DNA of 39,283 bases from Candidatus Omnitrophus magneticus (GTDB taxonomy: Bacteria > Omnitrophota > Gorgyraeia > Tantalellales > Tantalellaceae). The first letter of the stretch is position 1, and each line of letters opens with the position of its first letter. The translations under genes and the position numbers were made by a program. The notes under the pieces are model-generated. The model had not been told where the DNA came from. It ran no database searches and saw nothing but the letters and a program-made list of their open reading frames with translations. The stretch spans positions 1 through 39,283 of the forward strand of contig JYNY01000341.1 in the NCBI GenBank assembly GCA_000954095.1. The letters are read 5' to 3'. Positions 1-8,387 of this stretch are shown piece after piece.

Positions 1-599
1 AAATTCCTATACCTAATTTCTAGCGACTTTCCCAGCATATTAATCTGCCTGCCGCAGTCATTAAGATAATATTCTGTTGTCACGTCATATCCATTAAATT
101 TTAATATTCGCGCTAAAGCATCGCCTATCGCGGCTTGTCTCGCGTGCGCAATCGTAAGAGGTCCTGTAGGATTCGCTGAAACAAATTCTATATTAACTCT
201 CTTCCCGCCAAAGTCGCTATTCTGCCCAAACTTTTCTTTATTCTTAAATATTTCCAAAAGAATATTTTCATAATATTTATCAGAAAGCCAAAGATTAATA
301 AACGCGCCTTTTACTTCAATACCGTCGATAAAAGAATTAATGTCGCTTCTCTGATTAAATATTTTTTTTATTTTTTCACTGATATGTTGAGCTAAAATGA
401 CAGGATTTGCTTTTACTTGTTTTGCTAAAACCATAGCGATATTGGAAGTGATATCCCCATGAAGTTTTTCTTTTGGGGCATCGAGGGAAATAAGAGAAGA
501 AGAAATATCCGCACGACAAGCGGACTCTTCCGCGAAATATTGGTTTATGCCTTCGCTGAAGATTTGGATAATTTTTTCTTTAAAGTTTTTTTCAAGCAT
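1..599 (-). CDS. argS: Arginyl-tRNA synthetase, N-terminal part (runs off left edge)
   Basis: Charges tRNA-Arg with arginine in the cytoplasm (class I synthetase). Only about 199 N-terminal residues are in the window. The translated reverse strand shows the N-terminal additional domain, with HGDITSNIAMVLAK near residues 48-61, then the block SANPTGPLTIAHARQAAIGD and YYLNDCGRQIN typical of ArgS. The HIGH signature is present as TIAH, so its first His is replaced by Thr while the second remains. The ATG at 597-599 is chosen because it gives the normal distance to the HGD block. It lies inside the 3' end of rsfS, a 55-base overlap in another frame, so translation is probably coupled. The catalytic C-terminal part and KMSKS region are outside the window. 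Confidence 0.93.
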   Translation of the reverse strand, partial: MLEKNFKEKIIQIFSEGINQYFAEESACRADISSSLISLDAPKEKLHGDITSNIAMVLAKQVKANPVILAQHISEKIKKIFNQRSDINSFIDGIEVKGAFINLWLSDKYYENILLEIFKNKEKFGQNSDFGGKRVNIEFVSANPTGPLTIAHARQAAIGDALARILKFNGYDVTTEYYLNDCGRQINMLGKSLEIRYRN

Positions 600-964
600 T
601 TTTCATTAATTTCTTCTCTTGGAGCAGAGAGCCACAACCGTTCTATCCCATAAAAATTGCGCGCGTCTTTATAAAAAACATGCGCTATTACATCTCCCGC
701 GTCAACCAATGTCCAAGAAGGATTATTTTTCCCCTCTAGGCGAGCGTTTTGCTTCCAGTTAACGGACAGCTCTTCGTCTATGGCTTTTGCTATTGACTGA
801 ACTCTTTTAGATGAACCAGCAGTAATCAACACAAAATAATTAAAAATATTAGCGGATTTGGTTAAATCTAAAACAAGAATATCTTCGCCTTCTTTTTCAA
901 GCGCAACCCTAGCTATTGCATGCGCCTTTTCTAAGGCTAAATCTTTAATTTTTCTTTTTACCAC
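545..964 (-). CDS. rsfS: Ribosomal silencing factor RsfS (Iojap family)
   Basis: 139 residues, normal for RsfS, which binds ribosomal protein L14 and blocks subunit joining when nutrients are scarce. The family block is clear: WTLVDAGDVIAHVF followed by FYGIERLW, with DLTKSANIFNYFVLITAGSS upstream, as in Iojap proteins. The start is GTG at 964, preceded by AAAGGT at a six-base spacing. The C-terminus is lysine-rich (KKTLKKKLSKSS) and overlaps the argS start. It is likely the middle gene of a zinc ribbon-rsfS-argS transcript from the promoter near 1245-1272. Confidence 0.93.
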   Translation of the reverse strand: MVKRKIKDLALEKAHAIARVALEKEGEDILVLDLTKSANIFNYFVLITAGSSKRVQSIAKAIDEELSVNWKQNARLEGKNNPSWTLVDAGDVIAHVFYKDARNFYGIERLWLSAPREEINEKCLKKTLKKKLSKSSAKA

Positions 965-986
965 AGATTACCTTTAGGTATAAAAC

Positions 987-1021
987 ATTGTAGGGACTCG
1001 ATAATTTCGTGCCCCTACAAT
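987..1021. repeat. Intergenic palindrome between zinc ribbon gene and rsfS
   Basis: ATTGTAGGG at 987-995 pairs perfectly with CCCTACAAT at 1013-1021 around a 17-base loop. There is no T-run, so it does not look like an intrinsic terminator. It resembles small dispersed palindromes of the TGTAGGGG type seen in many bacteria. It may stabilise or process the mRNA between the two genes. Confidence 0.5.
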
Positions 1022-1048
1022 TTAATATCCTTTTAATAATTAAAATTC

Positions 1049-1192
1049 TTATTTACCCAATATGCGATATAAGCCTGTGCCGCAACTATTACAAGACCCT
1101 TTAATTGCTTTACGGCCGTTTTTCATAGTAACTTCCTGTGGGCTTTTCATTTCTTTCTTAGTTTTACATTTTACGCAATACGCCTCTGCCAT
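1049..1192 (-). CDS. 47-residue zinc-ribbon protein (DUF5679-like)
   Basis: A very small complete gene. Translation begins MAEAYCVKCKTKKEMKSPQE and ends SCNSCGTGLYRILGK. Two CxxC pairs (C6, C9 and C34, C37) can hold one zinc ion. Small proteins of this pattern (a YCVKCK start, then GRKA-KG, then CGT) are widespread and usually named DUF5679; their role is unknown. A strong ribosome site, GGAGGTGG, lies just upstream, and a good promoter lies at 1245-1272. It is the first gene of a probable unit with rsfS and argS. Function is not assigned. Confidence 0.85.
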   Translation of the reverse strand: MAEAYCVKCKTKKEMKSPQEVTMKNGRKAIKGSCNSCGTGLYRILGK

Positions 1193-1244
1193 ACTCCACC
1201 TCCAAGTATAAAATAACAAATTCTCCTTACAAACAATGAAAATA

Positions 1245-1272
1245 AGTTTATCATACTCTCTTTAAAAGTCAA
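1245..1272 (-). promoter_or_regulatory. Sigma-70-type promoter for zinc ribbon-rsfS-argS
   Basis: Read on the minus strand: TTGACT (1272-1267), a 16-base spacer, then TAAACT (1250-1245). It lies about 50 bases upstream of the 47-residue gene and downstream of the barrel gene's terminator, so it starts a new transcript. Confidence 0.6.
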
Positions 1273-1303
1273 GAACCTTTCCTTGCAAAGAAATTTTTAG
1301 CAT

Positions 1304-1338
1304 AAAAAAAACGGCTCACCAAAAAGGTGAGCCGTTTT
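1304..1338 (-). terminator. Intrinsic terminator of the outer-membrane barrel gene
   Basis: A perfect hairpin: ACGGCTCACC (1311-1320), loop AAAAA (1321-1325), GGTGAGCCGT (1326-1335), extended by A/T pairs. On the minus strand it is followed by a run of T (complement of 1304-1310). It lies 29 bases after the barrel-gene stop. Confidence 0.9.
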
Positions 1339-1366
1339 CCCTCCCTGATCTCTTGCTTAAAAATAA

Positions 1367-2839
1367 TTAGAAGTTAAGAGAAACAGATCCAACGACATCT
1401 GTAGCAACATCATCTTGGCTGTTAGCAAAATGATCGCCTGGGAAGAACCATGCTGTCAAAAGACCAAACTGCACATCTTCTGTGTAATCCCAAGTCAATG
1501 TAATATCTGCTTCACTACCAAGGTATTGCTCTTCATTCTGATTAACTACGGTTGTAGTTGACGCCCATTCTTCAGCAAGCCAGAAATTGCCAAAAGTACC
1601 TTTTAATGTAAGGCTATCTGTAGGCTCTACTTTACCTGTTAATAAAATCTGGTGCTGATTAGTTGTAGATGGGGAACTTCCCATCGCTGTTCTGTAAAAT
1701 ACATTCTGGAATTCACGAATAGCTGTATCAAACTTGCCTCTGTATACAGGATCCCATCCGTTATATGTTCCATTCGTAGTAGCTGTTGTATTACCAAGAT
1801 TTTCTTCGCCGGAATATAAAATATATTCAGCGCCAACAACCGGTCTCCACGCAAAATTATCTTGGAAATAACGGCATTCTACCATAGCATCTACTGCCCA
1901 AGCGCTTCTGCTTCTTTCTTCTATCTGTTGTGCTGCTCCGATATATTCGCCAAGCTGGTAAGCACCTTCAAGAGCAATTGTCCAATCCTCTATAGGATCA
2001 AAACTACCTCTTAAACCAAAAGTATGAACATCATTTGATTGGTGGCCGTTAAGAACTGACGGCATTGTTGCCCCGTTGGAAGTTGTTCCAACATATCTCT
2101 GTTGTTTGAACCACCAGTAACCTTCGGCTTCCGCGTTATATTCATTGAATTTATAACCAACATTTGTACCCCAAAGATTTATATCTTCATCTGCTCTGTC
2201 TTGGTTCTCGCGGATTTTCGCGAATACACCGTCAATTGTCCAAGGATCATAATCTAAAGTAGCGCGAATCGCGTCAAAAGATTTAATCGCTGTATATTCT
2301 CTTGGAAGTAAATTACCATTTGGATCTTGTAAGTTAGCACCAACGATAAATCCTTTACCAAACCAAAGGTCCTGACGACCAATTTTTAATGTAAGAGGTG
2401 AATAAAGGAACTCTTTTAATTCTATATAAGCTAAATCCACATTAACATCAAAAGAATCTGCTGAAGAAACTGTTCTCGCGGCAACCTGATCTGTATAAGG
2501 CGCGCCAATTATGCCGTATGTATTATCCGCGGCTGTATTGTTGCCATACACATCGCCCCAGAGTCTCTGGTTAACAAGTCTTATAACACCTGTTACATTG
2601 TCAGTTAAGTCCGCGTCCACTTGAACTTCAGCTGTGTTTGTAAGGTATGTGCTCCAATCTGAAGACTCTACGCCAGTGTTCGCTACGTTTGGATCATTGT
2701 TATCCAAATCATAGTTGTTTCTCGCGAAAGATCTCATCGCTAAATCTCCGCTGATTTTGACACTTTGTGTCTCAGCGTACGCGCCAACAGCAACTAAGCT
2801 TGTAAGCGCTAAAACCATTGCTATTTTTAAAAACTTCAT
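1367..2839 (-). CDS. Outer-membrane beta-barrel porin (alginate-export-like)
   Basis: 490 residues with a signal peptide (about residues 1-22, ending AYA) and no further membrane helix. The body has alternating hydrophobic and polar strands with many aromatic residues and ends VGSVSLNF, the C-terminal Phe signal read by the BAM complex. The stretch DVNVDLAYIELKEF followed by LTLKIGRQDLWFGKG resembles the alginate-export/porin family (AlgE-like), so it is probably a channel in the outer membrane. The substrate cannot be told. The ATG at 2839 follows AAGGAGG at a normal distance. The gene stands alone, with a 369-base leader region upstream and its own terminator. It is strong evidence that the cell is diderm. 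Confidence 0.8.
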   Translation of the reverse strand: MKFLKIAMVLALTSLVAVGAYAETQSVKISGDLAMRSFARNNYDLDNNDPNVANTGVESSDWSTYLTNTAEVQVDADLTDNVTGVIRLVNQRLWGDVYGNNTAADNTYGIIGAPYTDQVAARTVSSADSFDVNVDLAYIELKEFLYSPLTLKIGRQDLWFGKGFIVGANLQDPNGNLLPREYTAIKSFDAIRATLDYDPWTIDGVFAKIRENQDRADEDINLWGTNVGYKFNEYNAEAEGYWWFKQQRYVGTTSNGATMPSVLNGHQSNDVHTFGLRGSFDPIEDWTIALEGAYQLGEYIGAAQQIEERSRSAWAVDAMVECRYFQDNFAWRPVVGAEYILYSGEENLGNTTATTNGTYNGWDPVYRGKFDTAIREFQNVFYRTAMGSSPSTTNQHQILLTGKVEPTDSLTLKGTFGNFWLAEEWASTTTVVNQNEEQYLGSEADITLTWDYTEDVQFGLLTAWFFPGDHFANSQDDVATDVVGSVSLNF

Positions 2840-2968
2840 TATTATTTCCTCCTTAAAAGAAAATTTTAATACTTCCCACCCTAAATAAGAACAAATTTTT
2901 GTTCTATTTAATTTCTATCTGTTTATATTGTATCGGCTGTTTGTTTAGCTACTCTGCGGCAAAATAAT

Positions 2969-3022
2969 AAAAAAAATATCAAATTTTCATATACGTCAAA
3001 ACTTCTGTTGTTATTGATATTT
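2969..3022 (-). terminator. Attenuator-like terminator hairpin in the barrel-gene leader
   Basis: On the minus strand AAATATCAA (3022-3014) pairs with TTGATATTT (2982-2974) over a 31-base loop, followed by a T-run (complement of 2969-2976). It lies about 130 bases downstream of the promoter at 3150-3177 and about 130 bases before the ATG. It could either end read-through from the PHP gene or act as a regulated attenuator. Confidence 0.5.
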
Positions 3023-3031
3023 TCCAGACAA

Positions 3032-3069
3032 CTATTTCATCCCTCCTTTCTTTGCCAGATTAGAAATAG
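3032..3069 (-). promoter_or_regulatory. Structured leader element upstream of the barrel gene
   Basis: Between the promoter and the terminator-like hairpin, CTATTTC (3069-3063) pairs with GAAATAG (3038-3032) and encloses a purine-rich loop with GGCAAAG and AAAGGAGGG. The loop contains a ribosome-site-like sequence followed by ATG AAA TAG, a possible two-codon ORF. I compared it by eye with common riboswitch consensus sequences (c-di-GMP, TPP, cobalamin, fluoride, THF) and found no convincing match. The rest of 2840-3208 is AT-rich leader with no gene. Confidence 0.35.
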
Positions 3070-3149
3070 CTTTAGCCGGTACTTGCTCTTGTTATTTTTC
3101 TAAAATTAATTAAAAACTTCTCGCCCACTCTAGGCATACTGATGTTGCA

Positions 3150-3177
3150 AGTATAGCACAATGAGTTTCTTCGTCAA
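3150..3177 (-). promoter_or_regulatory. Extended -10 sigma-70 promoter for the barrel gene
   Basis: On the minus strand: TTGACG (3177-3172), 16 bases, TATACT (3155-3150), with TGC directly before the -10. It gives a leader of roughly 300 bases before the barrel-gene ATG at 2839. Confidence 0.7.
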
Positions 3178-3208
3178 ACAGCAAAAAAGATTTTTTTGGT
3201 TGTTAGAA

Positions 3209-3889
3209 TTATAAAAATCTTGAGCGTGCTACTGCTATCTTGTTTAAAAATTCTTCGGCATTCTTAATAATTTCTATTTTTTGTTTTTCATTCGCGCGCA
3301 ATTCATTTAAAATTTTTTCCCGACTTTCTTTTGTAAGCAAATCCGCCGGCGTGTGCGCATCAGTATTAAAAACTAATTTCGCGTGTGTTTTTTCCGCGAT
3401 AGAAAAAACATGCGCGTTTGTAGCAGAATGGCCGCTACGCGCGGTAATCTCCAGATAAACTCCGCGATCTCTCGCCAAAATCGCGTCTTCTTCTAGGAGA
3501 TGCCCCGGATGCGCTAAAATGTCTACCCCTGCTTCTATCGCAACTCTATTAGTTCCTTTTATAACAGGTTCAACCGGAGACTCTCCATGCGCAACCACAA
3601 TCTCTACTCCTTTAAGCCGCGCGAAAGACACGAGGTCTTTAAAACATTCCAAAGGAACATGTGTTATTTCTACGCCCGGAATAACTCTGATATTCCAATA
3701 TCTATTAATTTCTCCAGCAACTCTTGTTAATCCTTCTATGACATAAGAAATATTCGAATGGTCAACATGGTCTGTTACCGCGATTGCCGTAACGCCATTT
3801 ACCTGCGCGCGGCGAACAAGTTCGCTTGGCAATAAGACACCATCGCTTAAAAGTGAATGCGTGTGTAAATCAATTAAACTGGTTATCAT
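3209..3889 (-). CDS. PHP-domain phosphoesterase (histidinol-phosphatase-like)
   Basis: 226 residues. It starts with a PHP metal motif, DLHTHSLLSDG (H9, H11, D16), then TDHVDHSN, later HGE near the middle, AHPGH, and NTDAHT near residue 180, the usual order of metal-binding residues in PHP hydrolases. Such proteins hydrolyse phosphoesters with bound divalent metals. The substrate cannot be told; histidinol phosphate is a family guess only, and there is no his gene nearby. The ATG at 3889 follows AGGA. It lies between the ATPase operon and the barrel gene, on the same strand. Confidence 0.8.
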   Translation of the reverse strand: MITSLIDLHTHSLLSDGVLLPSELVRRAQVNGVTAIAVTDHVDHSNISYVIEGLTRVAGEINRYWNIRVIPGVEITHVPLECFKDLVSFARLKGVEIVVAHGESPVEPVIKGTNRVAIEAGVDILAHPGHLLEEDAILARDRGVYLEITARSGHSATNAHVFSIAEKTHAKLVFNTDAHTPADLLTKESREKILNELRANEKQKIEIIKNAEEFLNKIAVARSRFL

Positions 3890-3907
3890 AAAAATCCTTT
3901 TGTCTTA

Positions 3908-4005
3908 TAAAAAATGTAATCACCAAGCGATGGGAATGATAGGATTTAATTTTCTAAATTACACAAAAAAATTTATTATTATTCGCTTAGTGATTACTAA
4001 AAAAT
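3908..4005. mobile_element. 82-bp MITE with 8-bp target duplication
   Basis: The element 3916-3997 has terminal inverted repeats: GTAATCACCAAGCGA (3916-3930) and TCGCTTAGTGATTAC (3983-3997), matching at 14 of 15 positions. It is flanked by the exact direct repeat TAAAAAAT (3908-3915 and 3998-4005). Ends beginning GTAA with an 8-bp duplication are the usual signature of IS66-family elements; that link is inference. It has no coding capacity, so a transposase elsewhere would move it. It sits between atpK and the PHP gene. A related end lies at 35870-35913. Confidence 0.8.
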
Positions 4006-4026
4006 AATTCTCTCGCGCAAAAATTT

Positions 4027-4467
4027 TTACACCTTTGGCAAAGAAGTTAAAACAAAAACCATTACAAAAAGGGCGACTGTCTCAAGAATTCCCAGCACCA
4101 TCATATAATTTCCAAAGCCCTGTCCTGTTTCAGCTAACGCGTCCGCCGCGCAAGCACCGGCTTTGCCCTGAAACCACGCGGAAAAACCTATCGCGATACC
4201 GCTTGCCATCCCAAGAATCATAACATAAGGATATGCCTCAGGCGCGATATTCGCCGCTTTTATAGCGTTTCTTAAAATCATACCGTAAATTGTCTGAGAT
4301 AACGGCGCGCCTACAAACGCCACTAAAATAAACGGCGCTATCTTATTTTTCATGTATAATTTTTTCCACGCTCCAATCGCTGACATGCCTGCGGCGCCCG
4401 CGCCAAACGCGGAACCTATCGCGGAAAAAGCTAAAGACAATCCCATATCTCCTAACCCGCTAACCAT
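4027..4467 (-). CDS. atpK: V-type ATPase subunit K (membrane rotor ring)
   Basis: 146 residues forming two helical hairpins (four membrane helices), the duplicated rotor-ring subunit that carries the transported ion. The second hairpin has the ion-binding Glu in GILETVALF (E129); the first has Gln instead (PLSQTIYG, Q58), as in other duplicated K subunits. S57, Q58, Q100 and E129 line up by eye with T64, Q65, Q110 and E139 of the Enterococcus hirae Na+-binding NtpK, which suggests Na+ coupling. The ATG at 4467 follows AAGGAGG. It is the last gene of the operon E-DUF2764-A-B-D-I-K. Confidence 0.92.
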   Translation of the reverse strand: MVSGLGDMGLSLAFSAIGSAFGAGAAGMSAIGAWKKLYMKNKIAPFILVAFVGAPLSQTIYGMILRNAIKAANIAPEAYPYVMILGMASGIAIGFSAWFQGKAGACAADALAETGQGFGNYMMVLGILETVALFVMVFVLTSLPKV

Positions 4468-4500
4468 ATAAATCCTCCTTAATTTTTGTACAAAAAAATT

Positions 4501-6291
4501 TCATTCTTTAAACGGTTTATATTCTTTCCCTGCCCATTGCATTCCTAGGTGTCCGCAAAATTCAAGCATATTAAGCCGTATCCCATGAACAAGAACCGCC
4601 ATTAAAGACATAACAATATTTAACGTATGCCCTAAAAATAATATCATCGCGGCTGATAATCCTGATAAAAACGTGCCGCATCCATTGGCTAGCGCCATAT
4701 TATTAAAACTTTCCGCCATAACTGTTCCCGCATACCCTACCGCGAAAAGCCTTAAATAGGAAACAACATCCGAAAACGCGCTAATCACGTTTAACGGTAA
4801 ATCAACGATAGACGCCATCATTCCCTTAAATATATTTTTTTGAAAATTCTCAAAAATTAAAACCATCAATATCCCTATCCAAAAAAAGTGTCCCGCGAAA
4901 AAAGGAAATGGCCGTCCTAAAACAAATGAATTTGCCGTAAAAAACATACCCCATACAATAAAAATCCATCCAGCCTGAGAAATAGCCCGTGTTGAATTTA
5001 TCATCCTAACTATTTTAATTAAATGCGCCACGGTTAAATGCGCGGCGCCAATGATAAAACATAAAAACATCATAAAAGACTGATTGCCTTCAATAAATCC
5101 ATTTATCCTCTCGATTATAAAACTGCTCAGTATCGGCAATTTGGCTATTTGCTCTGACCCAAACCATGTTCCTGTAACCGCTCCCCAAGTAATTGTCGCG
5201 CCGCTTAACAAAAACATAAGATAAAACGGTTCTTTTGGCGCGTTTCTAAACTTTCTCTTGAAATAAGCCGTCAGAATAAAAAAAATTATTCCATATCCGG
5301 CATCCCCAACAAGCATCGCGAAAAACAAGCTGAAAAAAACTAAAAAATAAAAACTTATATCATATTCATCATACCCGGGAATTGTATTCATAAATTTAAA
5401 GACCGGTTTTATTATGTCTATACATCTGGGATTTGTTATTAACGTGGGTGCTTCTACGGCATTATCAATTTCTTCTATAACGTATCCCACGCCTGTCTCT
5501 TGCGCTAATTTTTTTATTTTATTTTCAGTTTTTGCGGGGACAAAACCTTGAACATAAGCAAAAAGTTGTTCTCGCTTCATTCCTTCTTTTACCATTAAAA
5601 AATTTTTCCGTTTTAAAAAATATTCATGAATTTTTTTTAATTCTGCTAAACCTCTGTAACTTTCTATGATTTTTGTTTGTATTTCCTCGAGTTCTTTATT
5701 GGCTACCGAGATATCTCCTTCTATTTCTTTTAGTTCCCTTAAAGGCATCTTATTTTCTTCAAAAACCCCTACGGTTTCCACATCGTCTGAAAATAAAAAC
5801 GCGGTATAAACCCAAACACCTGCTTCTTTAAACCATAACAATTGTTTTTTATCAACTCGTTCAAAATCTTTTTTGGGTATTTTATAAAATTTTATGTAAA
5901 GCCCTTGCCGCTGAAATTCTTTTATATCCCTTGGATTTATATCCCCTCTTTCTTTAAACCATTCTTTGTCTTTTTCTAAAACACCAATGGCTTGTTCTAG
6001 CTGTTGTTTCTTTGCTGTTAAAAAATTAATTTCTTCTGCTTTTTTTAAAGCTGTCGCCAGTGTCCATACAGTAGGTTCTTTCCGCTCGGCTGGAAAAACC
6101 TTAATTCCTGAAAGAATTTCTATCGCGCGCGCGATTTCATCAATTTTTTTTATTACTTGCGTTTGGTTCTTATTTTCTATGTCTGCTATGGCATGAATAT
6201 GCATAACGCCCATTTCTCTTAAACGATAAAGCATTTTATCTTTCTCTTGGGCTACGACAAACAGCGTAATTTTTTTCATTTTTTCAATCAT
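4501..6291 (-). CDS. atpI: V-type ATPase subunit I (stator/ion channel, a-subunit)
   Basis: 596 residues. About the first 300 are soluble and charged, with coiled-coil arms that join the peripheral stalk (EIEGDISVANKELEEIQ). From about residue 315 there are seven or more membrane helices, beginning YDISFYFLVFFSLFFAMLVGDAGYG. The stretch VVSYLRLFAVGYAG carries the essential Arg facing the K-ring Glu, and LVHGIRLNMLEF follows near the end. Both are signatures of this family. It forms the ion half-channels against the K ring. It lies 33 bases upstream of atpK and about 117 bases after atpD. Confidence 0.93.
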   Translation of the reverse strand: MIEKMKKITLFVVAQEKDKMLYRLREMGVMHIHAIADIENKNQTQVIKKIDEIARAIEILSGIKVFPAERKEPTVWTLATALKKAEEINFLTAKKQQLEQAIGVLEKDKEWFKERGDINPRDIKEFQRQGLYIKFYKIPKKDFERVDKKQLLWFKEAGVWVYTAFLFSDDVETVGVFEENKMPLRELKEIEGDISVANKELEEIQTKIIESYRGLAELKKIHEYFLKRKNFLMVKEGMKREQLFAYVQGFVPAKTENKIKKLAQETGVGYVIEEIDNAVEAPTLITNPRCIDIIKPVFKFMNTIPGYDEYDISFYFLVFFSLFFAMLVGDAGYGIIFFILTAYFKRKFRNAPKEPFYLMFLLSGATITWGAVTGTWFGSEQIAKLPILSSFIIERINGFIEGNQSFMMFLCFIIGAAHLTVAHLIKIVRMINSTRAISQAGWIFIVWGMFFTANSFVLGRPFPFFAGHFFWIGILMVLIFENFQKNIFKGMMASIVDLPLNVISAFSDVVSYLRLFAVGYAGTVMAESFNNMALANGCGTFLSGLSAAMILFLGHTLNIVMSLMAVLVHGIRLNMLEFCGHLGMQWAGKEYKPFKE

Positions 6292-6365
6292 ATGCTTTTT
6301 ATCCTAATAGTAGCAAACTCTCTTTATCTATTCTCTTGCCCGCATGGATTCCTCGTGGCGTTTAC

Positions 6366-6384
6366 CCCGTGACGCGGGCACGGG
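6366..6384. repeat. GC-rich palindrome in the atpD-atpI spacer
   Basis: CCCGTG (6366-6371) pairs with CACGGG (6379-6384) around ACGCGGG. It sits in a 117-base spacer that also holds GCATGGATTCCTC, similar to the dispersed 'GGATTCC' palindromes at 36120 and 36277. It may be a degenerate copy of that repeat family inside the operon, or an mRNA stability element. Confidence 0.4.
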
Positions 6385-6408
6385 ATAGAACTATAAACAT
6401 TTTGGAAA

Positions 6409-7002
6409 TTAAATTTTTGCTAATTTGGCTTTCGCGATTTTACCGGTAACAACCGCGGCGGTTTCTAAATCTCCTAAAAAAATTCGTATCTTTCTTATAT
6501 TTTCTTTTGCCTCTGGTATTTTAACTTTTTCAAAAAGGTTTACCCGCTGTGTTGTTATTCTTACTTCTTCACTTACTAGTTTTAATTGTTGTTCTAAAAT
6601 ATATAATTTCGCTTTCATTGTTATTTTGGTTTTAATAGCTTCTATCCCGTCATCAAGCCACAACGGCGTTTCCCGCACATCATATTCTTTTACACTAAAA
6701 ATTATATCTCGAAAAATAGGCACATCTATGCCGGCAATATTGCCGGTAGTTATTTCTATTTTTTCAAATTTTATAATTTCTTTAATACTTGTTTCTTCCG
6801 CGAAAAGCTTTACCCACGAGGTTATTTCTTGATTAAACTTTTCAAGAGCGCGCGTTTCTTTTTCAAACGCTTTAAGGATATTATGAATTTCTGCTTGCAA
6901 TTGCTGTTTTTTTAAATAAAGAGTGGGAAGATACTGATTAAAACGTTTTAACTGTTCTTTTTGTTTTTTTAATTCGTTTTTTGTAAGGCGCGTTTTAGCC
7001 AT
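6409..7002 (-). CDS. atpD: V-type ATPase subunit D (central shaft)
   Basis: 197 residues, mostly long helices in two coiled-coil arms: N-terminal [16 protein letters not shown] and a C-terminal arm with [16 protein letters not shown]. This is the pattern of subunit D, the rotating shaft inside the A3B3 head. The family start [16 protein letters not shown] is complete. The ATG at 7002 overlaps the atpB stop by eight bases (ATGGCTAA), so translation is coupled. Confidence 0.92.
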   Translation of the reverse strand: MAKTRLTKNELKKQKEQLKRFNQYLPTLYLKKQQLQAEIHNILKAFEKETRALEKFNQEITSWVKLFAEETSIKEIIKFEKIEITTGNIAGIDVPIFRDIIFSVKEYDVRETPLWLDDGIEAIKTKITMKAKLYILEQQLKLVSEEVRITTQRVNLFEKVKIPEAKENIRKIRIFLGDLETAAVVTGKIAKAKLAKI

Positions 7003-8308
7003 TATTATTTCCCTTTTGCGCCGGCCAAAATTTTTCCACTAATTCTGTCCTGAAATTTGTTTCGCTTGGTACAAAACAATCGCTTAGAATCTGCCATCCT
7101 TTATCCAGCGCTTCTTCTAAAGAAATATTCACAGTCAAATCCATCATGTGTTTTTCAAAATATTCTCCATATTTCAACAGCTTCGAGTCCCATTCACTCA
7201 TTCGAAAACCCATTGCGCGTTTTTCTTCGGTTTCTTTATATTTCGCGTAAAGCTGAATCATTCCGTCCATAATAGCGCGATGGTCTTCTCTCGTGTCTTT
7301 ATTGACCTGTTGTTTAAGCCTGCTTAATGAACCGAACGGCTCTATTCTCGCGTTTCTCAAATAAAATTGACCTTCGGTAATATAGCCTGTGTTATCAGGA
7401 ACGGGATGGGTTACATCATCTCCCGGCATTGTTGTTACAGCAAGAATTGTAATTGAGCCCGCGTCAACAAAATCAACGGCTTTTTCATATCTTGCCGCGA
7501 GTTGACTGTATAAATCGCCCGGATACCCTCTATTTGACGGAACTTGTTCCATTGTAACCGCGATTTCTTTAAGAGCATCCGCGAAATTTGTCATGTCTGT
7601 CAATAACACTAAAACCTTTTTTCCGTGTATCGCGAATTTTTCAGCAACAGCCAAGGCTAGGTCAGGAACCATGAGCCCTTCAACAATTGGATCAGAAGCA
7701 GTATGTATAAAAAAGATTGACCGCGAAAGAGCGCCGCCTTCTTCTAATGTGTCCCGAAAATAAATATATTCATCATATTTTAAACCTATGCCGCCAAGAA
7801 CAATAATATCAACCTCGGCCTGCAAAGCAATTCTGGCTAGAAGTTCATTGTACGGTTCGCCTGAAACTGAAAAGATAGGAAGTTTCTGAGACCGTACCAA
7901 AGAATTAAAAACGTCTATCATCGGAATATTTGTCCTAATCATATTTTTAGGAACAATTCTTTTTATCGGATTTACAGGCGCACCGGCAATTTCTATCAAG
8001 TTTTCTGTTATTTCCGGACCATTATCTCTAGGTGTTCCGCTCCCGTTAAAAATCCTGCCGAGCATTGTGTCTGAAAAACCAACCCTCATCGGATGCCCTA
8101 AAAACCGGACTTCATCTCCCGTGGAAATCCCGCTTGAACCGGAGAAACTTTGTAAATAAACAATGTCTTTTTCTATGCGGATGACTTGCGCTAAAAATTT
8201 TCCGCGTTTAGTTAAAATCAACGCTAATTCTTCGTAACAGATCTCCTCGGCTTTAACGCTGACAACGTTCCCGACAATATTAAGTATTTTTGTAGAAACT
8301 TTGCGCAT
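6995..8308 (-). CDS. atpB: V-type ATPase subunit B (non-catalytic)
   Basis: Non-catalytic head subunit alternating with A. It has an alpha/beta ATPase fold but no P-loop; that place reads [14 protein letters not shown]. Other family landmarks are [16 protein letters not shown] and [16 protein letters not shown] chose the ATG at 8308 ([14 protein letters not shown], 437 residues) because GAGAGGGAA lies just upstream and the homologous proteins start there. The frame stays open to a TTG at 8371, which would add 21 residues. It overlaps atpD. Confidence 0.93.
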   Translation of the reverse strand: MRKVSTKILNIVGNVVSVKAEEICYEELALILTKRGKFLAQVIRIEKDIVYLQSFSGSSGISTGDEVRFLGHPMRVGFSDTMLGRIFNGSGTPRDNGPEITENLIEIAGAPVNPIKRIVPKNMIRTNIPMIDVFNSLVRSQKLPIFSVSGEPYNELLARIALQAEVDIIVLGGIGLKYDEYIYFRDTLEEGGALSRSIFFIHTASDPIVEGLMVPDLALAVAEKFAIHGKKVLVLLTDMTNFADALKEIAVTMEQVPSNRGYPGDLYSQLAARYEKAVDFVDAGSITILAVTTMPGDDVTHPVPDNTGYITEGQFYLRNARIEPFGSLSRLKQQVNKDTREDHRAIMDGMIQLYAKYKETEEKRAMGFRMSEWDSKLLKYGEYFEKHMMDLTVNISLEEALDKGWQILSDCFVPSETNFRTELVEKFWPAQKGNNNG

Positions 8309-8387
8309 TGCTTGTTCCCTCTCTTTTTTGCTGATTGTGCTAATCATGGCGCCGCGTCTAGCGCTCGCCAAAAAATATGTTTCTTTT

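Noticed and set aside
2969-3149. c-di-GMP or other known riboswitch in the barrel-gene leader
   Set aside because: GGCAAAG is suggestive, but the rest of the c-di-GMP-I core and the other consensus sequences I compared do not fit.
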